DNA of 64,000 nt, taken from positions 993,001-1,057,000 of the forward strand of contig JASJOG010000114.1 in NCBI GenBank assembly GCA_030142905.1, in the 5' to 3' direction. A program made the position numbers and the translations under genes. The stretch comes from Heliopora coerulea. Its lineage: Eukaryota; Cnidaria; Anthozoa; Scleralcyonacea; Helioporidae. This document shows, piece after piece, positions 23,310 to 30,919 of this stretch. Positions within the stretch are counted from its first letter, which is position 1, and every line of letters starts with the position of its first letter. A model generated the notes under the pieces. It had not been told where the DNA came from and searched no databases. It saw nothing but the letters and a program-made list of their open reading frames with translations.

Positions 23310-24443
23310 TTATATGTTTTGAATATTTTCTTCTGGTATCCAAGAGTTATGTTTATTATCATAACCTAACCACTTTACCAACACCATATTTTTACCTTTG
23401 ACTTTTTTCCTTTTTAATATTTTCTCTACTTTATATAAATGATCTTTATCATCCTTTTTATCCACAGCAGATAGTTCCTGTTCATAAAATTTCCCAATGA
23501 TTGGTTCTCCTTCAAGGTCTTCCACTTCATACATGTTTGAATCACCTCTAAATATTTTTACAATTTTAAAAATTTCTTCTGTAAAATCAGCTTCATAACC
23601 TTTTTTAAAGATATTCTTATATTTAGAAATCCTAACAGTATCACCAATTTTGAATTTAGGTAAAGGTAAATCCCCCAATGGGTGACCATATAGTGTATTC
23701 CACACTTGGTCTTTGTTAGATTCATTCGCATCAGCAGGTTTCATTAATATACTCTTGTGTTTAGTATTATTATAATTATCTATAAGGTTATTCAAAATAT
23801 CAATCCAATTATAATTTTTATTGTTGTAGAAATATTTCCACATGGATGTTTTTAGGCTCCGGTTAAATCTTTCAACTATAGCTGCTTTTTTAACAGATTT
23901 TGTGGAAAAATATTCAACATTATGTTCCTTCAATAACCACTTTACACCAACATTATAAAATTCTTTTCCTTCATCAAATTGAGCTACATTTGGGTATTTA
24001 CCAAATCTTTTTTTGAATTTTCTAAGTAATTTTCCAACAGCTTTCGTCATGTTAAAAGTATCTTTTCTGTAGACAGGAATAGCAAACGCATATCAACTCA
24101 AAATTTCAACAACTGTAAGAATCCAGTAATAATCTTCATTATCTTTTTTGTATTTTTTCATATCAATTAAATCCATTTGTATTTGATCACCTAAATCTTT
24201 AACAAATGTTTTTTGAAATTTATGTCTTTTTACAATTGGTTTGTATCTTGTAAAAGTATCTTGCGTTTTTAACCAGTCTTGTACAATTTTTCTACCAACA
24301 TTTAATCCCTTTTCTTTTGCTTTTTGATAAAGTCTTTCTGCAGATTGATAACCTGTTTTTGGGTTGTAATAAATATCTCTTAACTCTTGTTCAATAACAA
24401 ATTCTTTATCGCTAATGTTTTTCGTTTCATTCACTTTGTTCAT
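23310..24443 (-). pseudogene. Retroviral-type integrase with chromodomain (B), in-frame UGA
   Basis: Catalyses insertion of the linear element. DDE/rve core: first Asp in QMDLIDMKKY, second in AQFDEGKEF, third residue Glu in AAIVERFNRSLK. The C-terminal chromodomain is about 23310-23450 (YKVEKILKRKKVKGKNMVLV, then KWLGYDNKHNSWIPEEN), which can bind methylated histone tails and steer insertion. An in-frame TGA (24093-24095) falls between VVEILS and YAFAIP, where relatives have Arg or Lys. The C copy has TGA at the same codon. It starts after AATAAGAAATAA, divergent from 24466. Confidence 0.88.
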
Positions 24444-24771
24444 TTATTTCTTATTAAAATAAATAATGAACGTTAGTGATTCAGTTGAAAAAGCAGAAAG
24501 AAAATATTATGGAAGTGAATATGATTTTGTAGTGAATGAAAGAAAAATTTTGGATAAAAAGTTTAAAGAAAATTTTTTGAAAAAATATCCATATGCAGAC
24601 ATGCGAAGGTTTACCTTCGAGCATGATATTAATAAAGATGGAAGTTGGGAAAAAACAATAACATATTTTAAAAACAATAAATATATTTCAACAGACATAA
24701 ATTCAGACACGTTTAAAAATTATCCAAATATGACAAAGTATTTGTATATTAACAAACCAATTCCCTCCGGT

Positions 24772-24820
24772 CAGCGCTCCGCTGAACCAAATAAGCACAG
24801 CGGCAGCGAGCATTCCGCTC
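24772..24820. repeat. GC micro-hairpins inserted in-frame (B)
   Basis: CAGCG-CTC-CGCTG (24772-24784) and GAGC-ATTCC-GCTC (24808-24820). The surrounding codons (about IPSGQ to EHSAH) have no counterpart in the C gene, which passes directly from LYSNN to FFPKI. A further one, CAGC-GGAGT-GCTG, is at 25137-25149. Confidence 0.75.
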
Positions 24821-25830
24821 ACTTTCCAAAAATTTGGAAACTTGGAGGAACTTTGCAAGAATTACCAAAGGGTAAAAGACATGTTGGTTATTCTGGAAAA
24901 TCTTATTATTGGGATAATTTTCCTACACAATATGTTTTAAGTTATCCTATTAACCAGTTTAGGATTTATGTAAACAATACAGATTATTTTCAAAGTAATT
25001 TACCTGGATTGAACATAACTACAGATGATAATGCAAAATGGTCTCTAAATGAACCATATTTTCAAAGCATTATAGGAACATGGATTGCAACTTATGGATG
25101 TGGAATTTCAATCCAACATTTATTATTTTCAGCTGACAGCGGAGTGCTGACCGGAGGGAACGTTCCAAAACAAATTACATCATTTATGAGATTTCATCTA
25201 TATTTTACAGTCAGAAGAATTATGCACCAATTGAAAAATGGTGATGATAAAACATTTTATAAATTTAATGCTGGATTTTTAAAAGATCACTATCGAAAAT
25301 GGACATGGCAGGAAATTTCAGGAAAAAAGACACATTGGTGATTCTCATGCAATTGATATGACTACATCATGGAGAGGACGCTACGCATATCAACACGGCC
25401 CTGGACAAATTAGAGATACTCAAAATGATTATAAAAAATTTATACCTAGAATATCAAATGGGTTAATAAAAAATGGAACAGAATTGTTAAATCAAAGTAT
25501 TGAAGCATATCTTTATGCAATTCTTGGTTCGCAAGCTAGAACTAGGCAAAGTATTGTTTCAAATAGAGCTTCAGCATTGGAAACAGAAAAAGTTTTTAGA
25601 CAAATTTTTGAAGATTCCATTGTGAATTATGATACATCAACATGGATAAACAATATGAATCAAGCAATTTTGTCAACTAATGTAGTTTTAAATACTACTA
25701 TAAGTCCAACGTTATCGTTGATTCCATCATCTTTAATTATTTAAAAAAATCCTATTGATGGTTATAATAATAAACTAAAAGTTTCATCAGAAAATATGGT
25801 TTTTGGAATTAATGAAAATTTAAATTATTA

Positions 25831-25845
25831 CGGGTCAAAGACCCG
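25831..25845. repeat. GC micro-hairpin CGGGTC-AAA-GACCCG
   Basis: Perfect 6-bp stem with an AAA loop in an otherwise very AT-rich context, within the decayed 3' part of the preceding gene. Confidence 0.75.
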
Positions 25846-26093
25846 CGAAACAAAATTACAGGGAAATGAAATAAAGAAAAATGAAATAAAGAAAAATTAA
25901 TCCAAAAAAGATTTGAAAAATAATACATTAAAAGACATCTCAGACCTTTCAGGTAAATCTTCAAAAATTATCCCCCCAAAAACATCAAGTGAAAATTTAT
26001 GGATTTTATCTTTTGCAATAGTTGGTGGAATTTTAATTGCACGGTACGTACTCTGATCGCGCGAAGCACTCTGAGCATCGGATGAAGTCCTCA

Positions 26094-26116
26094 GAAGCAA
26101 AGCTTCAGCAAAGCTG
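26094..26116. repeat. Tandem GC micro-hairpins between genes (B)
   Basis: GAAGC-AAA-GCTTC (26094-26106) abuts CAGC-AAA-GCTG (26106-26116). Degenerate relatives (GATCGCGCGAAGC, GGATGAAGTCC) precede them from about 26055. They lie between the TM-tailed gene and the penton gene. Confidence 0.75.
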
Positions 26117-26178
26117 CGATCAACAAACCACGTAGGGGAACTTACAGTTTTTTAATCAAAATATTTATTATAAAATAA

Positions 26179-26799
26179 ATGGTAATATCAAAAAATGAAA
26201 AAACAATCGCATTAGACGAACCAATCATATTAAACAGTTGTTCAGAGATGTTTGTAAAATCTATAAGTATTTTTTGGAATTATAATAATTTGGATGCAAA
26301 TATTCATCATTATACCTATAATAATACAAAAATTGGATTCAAAGATGGGTATTATACATTTAATATTTTAAAAACTGAATTTGAAAATGTTGGAAAAATA
26401 GAATTGGAACAAGTGGATTATAGTGGGAAATGTACAATAAAATCCGATAAAGAATTAAATTTACAAACATTTGCACCCATACTAGGATTTCCCGTTAATA
26501 AAGTTATATCTCCAAATACATTAACTGAAAGTGACAATGAAGTAAATATCAACAATAATTTGGAATATGTAAACATAAGTTGTAATATGATTGATAAAAG
26601 TAAAAATTTTGTAAATGGTAAAAGAAGTGACATTCTTATTCAAGTTCCAATAACAACACAACAAACACTAAAAGGTAGTGTTTATAGAATTTATCCTTCC
26701 TCCAAAGGCACAAAAGGGGTTAAATTATCAAATGGAATTTATAATGAAATAAAATTCAAAGTAGAAGGAAATATTTTGTTGGAAATTATTATTAAATAA
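26179..26799 (+). CDS. Probable penton / minor capsid protein (B)
   Basis: 206 aa, intact, starting after TTATTATAAAATAA. Beta-rich with YYTFNILKTEFENVGKIELE, FAPILGFPVNKVI, LEYVNISCNMIDKSKNF and VPITTQQTLKGSVYRI. The C homologue (46608-47261) shares this layout. Size and pattern resemble the single-jelly-roll minor capsid (penton) proteins of Polintons; the fold is inferred. Its TAA stop directly abuts the ATG of the fibre gene, suggesting coordinated expression. Confidence 0.6.
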   Translation: MVISKNEKTIALDEPIILNSCSEMFVKSISIFWNYNNLDANIHHYTYNNTKIGFKDGYYTFNILKTEFENVGKIELEQVDYSGKCTIKSDKELNLQTFAPILGFPVNKVISPNTLTESDNEVNINNNLEYVNISCNMIDKSKNFVNGKRSDILIQVPITTQQTLKGSVYRIYPSSKGTKGVKLSNGIYNEIKFKVEGNILLEIIIK

Positions 26800-28516
26800 A
26801 TGAGTTTATTCTATGGTTATCAAAGTGGACACAAATCTTTAAAATCCGATGTAACAGGAAAACTTTCCACTGCAGGTGGCGAAATGAAAGGAGATATTAA
26901 TATGGAATCAAATCATATAATAACATCAGTTGATCCATTACAAAATTCACATTTAGCTAGGAAAAAATATGTGGATGTTTTAGTGTCGGGACATACAAGT
27001 TCAAATTATCTACCAAAAAGTGGTGGAATAATGACTGGTGATATCACAATGGGAAATAATAAAATTACAACAAATGTGAATCCTGTGAGTGATAAAGAAC
27101 TTTGTAGGAAAAAATATGTGGATGATCAAGATTCTAGAAAACTATCAGTAACAGGAGGAACAATGTCTGGAAATATTGTCATGGGAAATAATAAAATTCA
27201 AACAACTTCAGATCCCACAGTTGATAAAGACCTTTCCCGTAAAAAAATATGTGGATGACCAAGATTCTAGAAAATTATCTTTGACAGGTGGAACAATGAC
27301 TGGAAACTTGAATATGGGGTCAAATAAAGTCTTATCAAGTGCAACACCTTCAAATAATAATGATCTGACAACAAAAAAATATGTGGATGATAATTTTTTG
27401 TTTGTTGAAAAAGGAAACAGTCATTGGGGAAATCAAATGGATGAATTAAAAGGAAATCTTATGACAAAATATTTTCAAATTTATACTAAACAAACTCCAA
27501 ATGATGGTTTTTCTCTAACACATAAAAAATATGTGGATGATGAAGATGATAAGAGATTGTCAAAAACAGGTGGAACAATGACTGGAGATTTGGATATGGG
27601 AAATCATCATATTATTCATGCAACAAATTATACCCCATCTTCTGATCATCATGTTGTGACTAAAAAATACGTCAACGACCGTGTGACAAATTTTTCATTG
27701 GCAAATACGGTTGCAAATATTTATAATTTACAAATGGATGATGAAGGAATTTTTAATGTGAAAGATGATAATAATTATATAGAATATACTGGAAGCAATA
27801 AAAAGGTTGAAAAACTTTTTAATTTGTCAAGAAAAAAAGATTGGAATTTCAAACAAGATGATACAAACAAACAACCATTTTTCAAAAAATCCACAATTAA
27901 TAATAATTTTTATTGTGTTCAATACCTTGGATCAGACAGTAACAATTTACATTTGGCTTGTAAAGAAAATATTTTAAGCTATCAATACTTGAATTTTTAC
28001 TTTGTATATGGTTTAAAATCATTAAATTCATCTAACAATGAGGTGTCGTTGTTTAAAATCATAGATAATGAAACAACAAGTCAACCAACTCCTTTTGATT
28101 TTAGTATTTCTTATCATAATTCATTATTATATATAATGAATTCAAGTCAAAATGCGGTTCCAAATAGCAGATGGGAATTGAAAGCAAATGCAACTCAAAT
28201 AAACAAATTACTATGTCTTTCTGTACATTGGAATCAAGGTAACGTCAGTGGTGGTAAAAAAGGAAATCTTTATGTGAATGGAAAAGAAATTGTTTCTTTC
28301 TATACAAATGCTAGAAAGTATCACACTCAAAATATGAAATTTTATCTTGGATCAAAAAATAAAGACCACGGAAAAATGGATGGAGAAATATTATATGTAT
28401 ATGTTTCAACAAGAAAAATGAAATATCCAGAAATTGTTTTAAACCATTATCTTCTTTGTCAAAAATATGGTGTTGATTTTGACGAAGATGAAATATTAAA
28501 ATATATAACTAAATAA
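26800..28516 (+). pseudogene. Fibre/spike protein: phage-type repeats plus lectin-like head (B)
   Basis: About 572 codons. Residues about 20-295 hold about six 40-residue repeats with the pattern LSxTGGTMTGDLDMGNNKI ... D ... KKYVDD, as in phage tail-fibre stalks. The C-terminal about 230 residues are beta-rich, with INKLLCLSVHWNQG, GNLYVNGKEIVSFYTNARKY and MKFYLGSKN, as in LamG/concanavalin-A-like domains. An attachment-fibre role follows from the architecture and from its place after the penton, but is inference. One extra A in an A-run at 27241-27247 shifts the frame in the third repeat; the downstream frame is then open to 28516. Confidence 0.75.
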
Positions 28517-28597
28517 ATTTTGAATAAATTTTAAATAACATTTGTGGTTATTTAAAATTTACTTGGCTTTTATTTAATTTTATTTATAAATAACTTG

Positions 28598-28653
28598 CAG
28601 CTTTGCTGCTGGACCTGCGGTCCTGAGGACTTCGTCCGATGAGAGCTTCGCTC
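28598..28653. repeat. Four consecutive GC micro-hairpins (B)
   Basis: CAGC-TTT-GCTG (28598-28608), GGACC-TGC-GGTCC (28611-28623), GGAC-TTC-GTCC (28627-28637) and GAGC-TTC-GCTC (28643-28653). All are perfect stems with 3-nt loops. Confidence 0.85.
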
Positions 28654-28739
28654 GATGTAAATAACTTTGAATAAATTTTAAATAACATTTGTGGTTATTT
28701 AAAATTTACTTGACTTTTATTTAATTTTATTCATAAATA

Positions 28740-28764
28740 ACGCGAAGCGTGACAGCAAAGCTGT
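28740..28764. repeat. Two GC micro-hairpins (B)
   Basis: ACGC-GAA-GCGT (28740-28750) and ACAGC-AAA-GCTGT (28752-28764), directly after the second copy of the 76-bp duplication. Confidence 0.85.
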
Positions 28765-28804
28765 TTGAATAAATTCTAAATAAAAAAAATAAAATTATAA
28801 ATAA

Positions 28805-29287
28805 ATGAGTGAAACAAGTGAAAACAGCAAAGCTGATAAAGTAACAACAGTTGAAAAATCTGTTAAAGAAAAAGACCCAAGAAAAGTGGAATTGGGAAAA
28901 AGATTAGCAAAAATTTCAAGAGAAGCAAAAGAAAGAAAAGCAAGACAGCGGAGCGAAGAAAATTCTAAACAACGAAGCGAAGAAAATGAAGAAATAAATA
29001 ATTACACCTTTGGCGTTGAACCTTCCACTTTGGGGTATTTGATTGGAGTTGTAGGGGTTGTTGCTGCGCTAGGTGGATTATACTTTGCATATAAAAAAGA
29101 CAAAAGAGAAAGCAAACAAAGCGAGCAACTGCAGGTCAAGCAACAAAGAGAAGAAAAAGACATCGAGCGAAGCTCTCAGCAGCGGAGCTGCAGCGAAGCT
29201 TACAAGTTAGTAAGAAAGAATGAAGACAAAATTAAAAACCCACAATTGCAGGGTAAACCATCAAGGTGTTCTATTGAAAACCTGTAA
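28805..29287 (+). CDS. Small basic protein with one TM segment (B)
   Basis: 160 aa. Charged N-terminus including KDPRKVELGKRLAKISREAK (shared with C, 49337-49630), then a membrane segment YLIGVVGVVAALGGLYFAY (about residues 77-95) followed by a long basic tail. The tail (residues about 99-150) contains GC hairpins (29165-29200) and is missing in the C protein, so it looks like added sequence. Starts after TTATAAATAA. Function unknown; part of a block of membrane proteins. Confidence 0.7.
   Translation: MSETSENSKADKVTTVEKSVKEKDPRKVELGKRLAKISREAKERKARQRSEENSKQRSEENEEINNYTFGVEPSTLGYLIGVVGVVAALGGLYFAYKKDKRESKQSEQLQVKQQREEKDIERSSQQRSCSEAYKLVRKNEDKIKNPQLQGKPSRCSIENL
29165..29200. repeat. Three GC micro-hairpins inside coding DNA (B)
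   Basis: GAGC-GAA-GCTC (29165-29175), GCAGC-GGA-GCTGC (29179-29191) and AGC-GAA-GCT (29192-29200). They encode a Ser/Arg/Gln-rich tail absent from the C homologue. Confidence 0.85.
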
Positions 29288-29319
29288 GTTTTCAAAATTT
29301 TTTTTATGTATATAAATAA

Positions 29320-29553
29320 ATGGGAGAAATGAATAGAAAAGAAGTTATGAATGAATTATATGATTCTACACTAATTACATTGGGTGCTGTTGGAGTTGGA
29401 ATGATATCAAGAAAAGTAATTAGTGATGGTTTATCAACTCCATCTAGTTTAGTTCCTACTTTAAAACTAGCAGCAGCTGTTGGATTATCATCACTTGCAG
29501 TTAAATATGCTCAAGACAAAAAGTGGCTTCCTACGGATCCTTTCAAATCTTAG
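29320..29553 (+). CDS. 77-aa protein with two hydrophobic segments (B)
   Basis: Strongly conserved with C (49773-50009): MNELYDSTL at the start, TLKLAAAVGLS, and KYAQ-x-KKW near the end. Hydrophobic helices at about residues 15-34 and 46-62 suggest a small integral membrane protein; holin-like size, but no family is recognised. Starts after TATATAAATAA. The high conservation relative to neighbouring genes points to selection. Confidence 0.75.
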   Translation: MGEMNRKEVMNELYDSTLITLGAVGVGMISRKVISDGLSTPSSLVPTLKLAAAVGLSSLAVKYAQDKKWLPTDPFKS

Positions 29554-29605
29554 AAATCGAACGAAGTGAGCAAAGTGGGCAAAAATATGAAAATTATAAA
29601 AATAA

Positions 29606-30054
29606 ATGGAAACAGTAGTTGGTGGATTATTTAATGCAGTTGCTTTTGCAGGTGCTGGATTTTTATTTTACAAATTAAATCATTCTGGATATGAAAAAGA
29701 AATAAAAAGACATAATGAAGCAATTGAAAAACTGAGCGAAGTGAAGGAAAAATGGTATGAAAACCAAGTAAAAAGAAAACAAGAAATTGAAAAATTAAGA
29801 CAACAATTATCTGATGCAAATGCTGATATAAATAAGACAAACATGTCTTTGTAAAATCTTGCTGAAGCGCAGCAACGCGAGCAAGCTCTTAATAATCGTT
29901 ATAAATATTTCAAAGAAGAAGCAAATGAAGAAGATAAAAAAGAACCAAAATTAGAAGATTATTATAAACCTTCTGATGAAATGAAAGAATATCAAAATGT
30001 TTCTTTTTTCTTGGTTGGTCTTTCGTGTGGTTATGTAGTTTATAAATTTTTATA
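29606..30054 (+). pseudogene. Membrane protein: TM, coiled coil, TM (B), one TAA
   Basis: The N-terminal membrane segment GLFNAVAFAGAGFLFYKL (about residues 7-24) is followed by a coiled-coil-like region (EKEIKRHNEAIEKL, KWYENQVKRKQEIEKLRQQL). An in-frame TAA falls at 29852-29854. The same frame then continues with LEDYYKPSDEMKEYQN and a C-terminal hydrophobic segment to 30054. C (50010-50404) has the same plan with its own frameshift. GC hairpin-like bases (GAAGCGCAGCAACGCGAGC) lie just after the TAA. Function unknown. Confidence 0.65.
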
Positions 30055-30097
30055 AAAATTTTTAAAAAAATTTTTCTTTAAAAAAAAAATCTCTTAA

Positions 30098-30454
30098 ATG
30101 AGTATCATTAGAGACAACAAACCAAAACAAAATCTCACGTATTACCAATTGTGGAATATTCCAAAAGAAAGAAAAATAAAATATTATAGAAAACATAATA
30201 AAAATCAACTTGAAAAAATTTTAGGATTTGAAATTACAAAACCTAATGAAAAATTTGAAAAATATAGAGAAAAATTGAAAAAACCAATTCCAGTGGTGGT
30301 TATAAATAGTGAAACAGGTGAAACACAAAAATTTGAAAGTCTTAGATCTGCTTCAAAAAATTTTAATATGAATCCAGAAAGTATAAAATATAGAATTAAT
30401 AATAAAAAATATTTGGAATTCAATGATGAATCATTTTTATTTTTTTATGATTAA
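30098..30454 (+). CDS. Small SAP-like / NUMOD1-like DNA-binding protein (B)
   Basis: 118 aa. Residues about 20-47 (IPKERKIKYYRKHNKNQLEK) resemble a SAP/Rho-N helix-extended-loop-helix. Residues about 67-107 (VVINSETGETQKFESLRSAS followed by NFNMNPESIKYRINNKK) match the NUMOD1-type helix-turn-helix pattern seen beside homing endonucleases. No nuclease domain. A homologue is in C (50440-50812). It probably binds element DNA or regulates genes (inference). Confidence 0.6.
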   Translation: MSIIRDNKPKQNLTYYQLWNIPKERKIKYYRKHNKNQLEKILGFEITKPNEKFEKYREKLKKPIPVVVINSETGETQKFESLRSASKNFNMNPESIKYRINNKKYLEFNDESFLFFYD

Positions 30455-30510
30455 AATTTTTTTTATTTTTTTTGTTTTTTGTTTAAAAGAAAAAAATATA
30501 TAAATAAAAG

Positions 30511-30838
30511 ATGAACCAGGTTAACTCAAAAAAATATATTGAAAAATTTATATATGAAGATAAAAGTTCGCTGAAAGATTTCAGCTTTTATGATGAAGAA
30601 GACTATTTATTTTATGTTTTTTCTGAAAAAAATTGCTAAACTTTCAGGCAATGGAGAATTATTACCACATCATGAATTTTTGATAAATTATAAAGAAAAA
30701 TTTTGTATTTTCAATGATTTTGAAATTAATTATGAAACTGGAGAAAAAATTTATATTACAACTTACAAAATTACTTTAATTCCAAGTTTAAAACAATTAT
30801 ATTCATCATTTAATATTTTTATTTTTTTATTTTTTTAA
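30511..30838 (+). pseudogene. Small unknown protein (B), one frameshift
   Basis: Starts at the ATG at 30511 after TATATAAATAAAAG. 42 codons are open (MNQVNSKKYIEKFIYEDKSS onwards). A run of seven A at about 30627-30633 shifts the frame; coding-like sequence (LSGNGELLPHHEFLINYKEK) continues in the next frame to about 30836. No homologue seen in C and no family recognised. Confidence 0.5.
30570..30585. repeat. Hairpin GCTGAAA-GA-TTTCAGC inside coding DNA (B)
   Basis: Perfect 7-bp stem with a 2-nt loop, within the small gene at 30511. It is less GC-rich than the other B hairpins but similar in kind. Confidence 0.6.
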
Positions 30839-30919
30839 ATGTTGTCACGTGACTAAATAAAAAAATTTTTTTTTTTTTTATTTTTTTTTCTTTTAAAAAA
30901 ATATATAAATAAATAAAGA

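Larger units (their letters stand above)
24466..26056 (+). pseudogene. Conserved Polinton protein with C-terminal TM segment (B)
   Basis: About 525 codons, broken by a length change in an A-run near 25328 and stops at 25742-25744 and about 25898. Conserved with C (47285-49215): KKYPYADM, NMTKYLY, FPKIWKLGGT, FRIYVNNTDYFQSNLPGL, QITSFMRFHLYFTVRRI, IVNYDTSTWINNMNQAI, and a terminal hydrophobic LSFAIVGGILIARYVL. Two GC hairpin blocks (24772-24820, 25137-25149) add residues absent in C. No family recognised. A structural, membrane-anchored virion protein is plausible because it lies between integrase and penton. Confidence 0.65.
28517..28804. repeat. Intergenic: 76-bp direct duplication and palindromes (B)
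   Basis: 28518-28593 and 28666-28741 are near-identical direct copies (two differences), each containing AAATAAC-ATTTGTG-GTTATTT, a terminator-like hairpin. Between and after them are the GC micro-hairpin clusters listed separately. The block separates the fibre gene from the small membrane genes and may hold 3'-end or processing signals (inference). Confidence 0.8.

Noticed and set aside
23015..23401. Hydrophobic and low-complexity frames opposite Polinton genes (also at 45198-45692, 22103-22429 and 44624-44842)
   Set aside because: These are antisense shadows of AT-rich genes with no similarity across copies.
28598..28764. CRISPR-like array
   Set aside because: No regular repeat-spacer spacing and no cas genes; these are independent short palindromes of different sequence.
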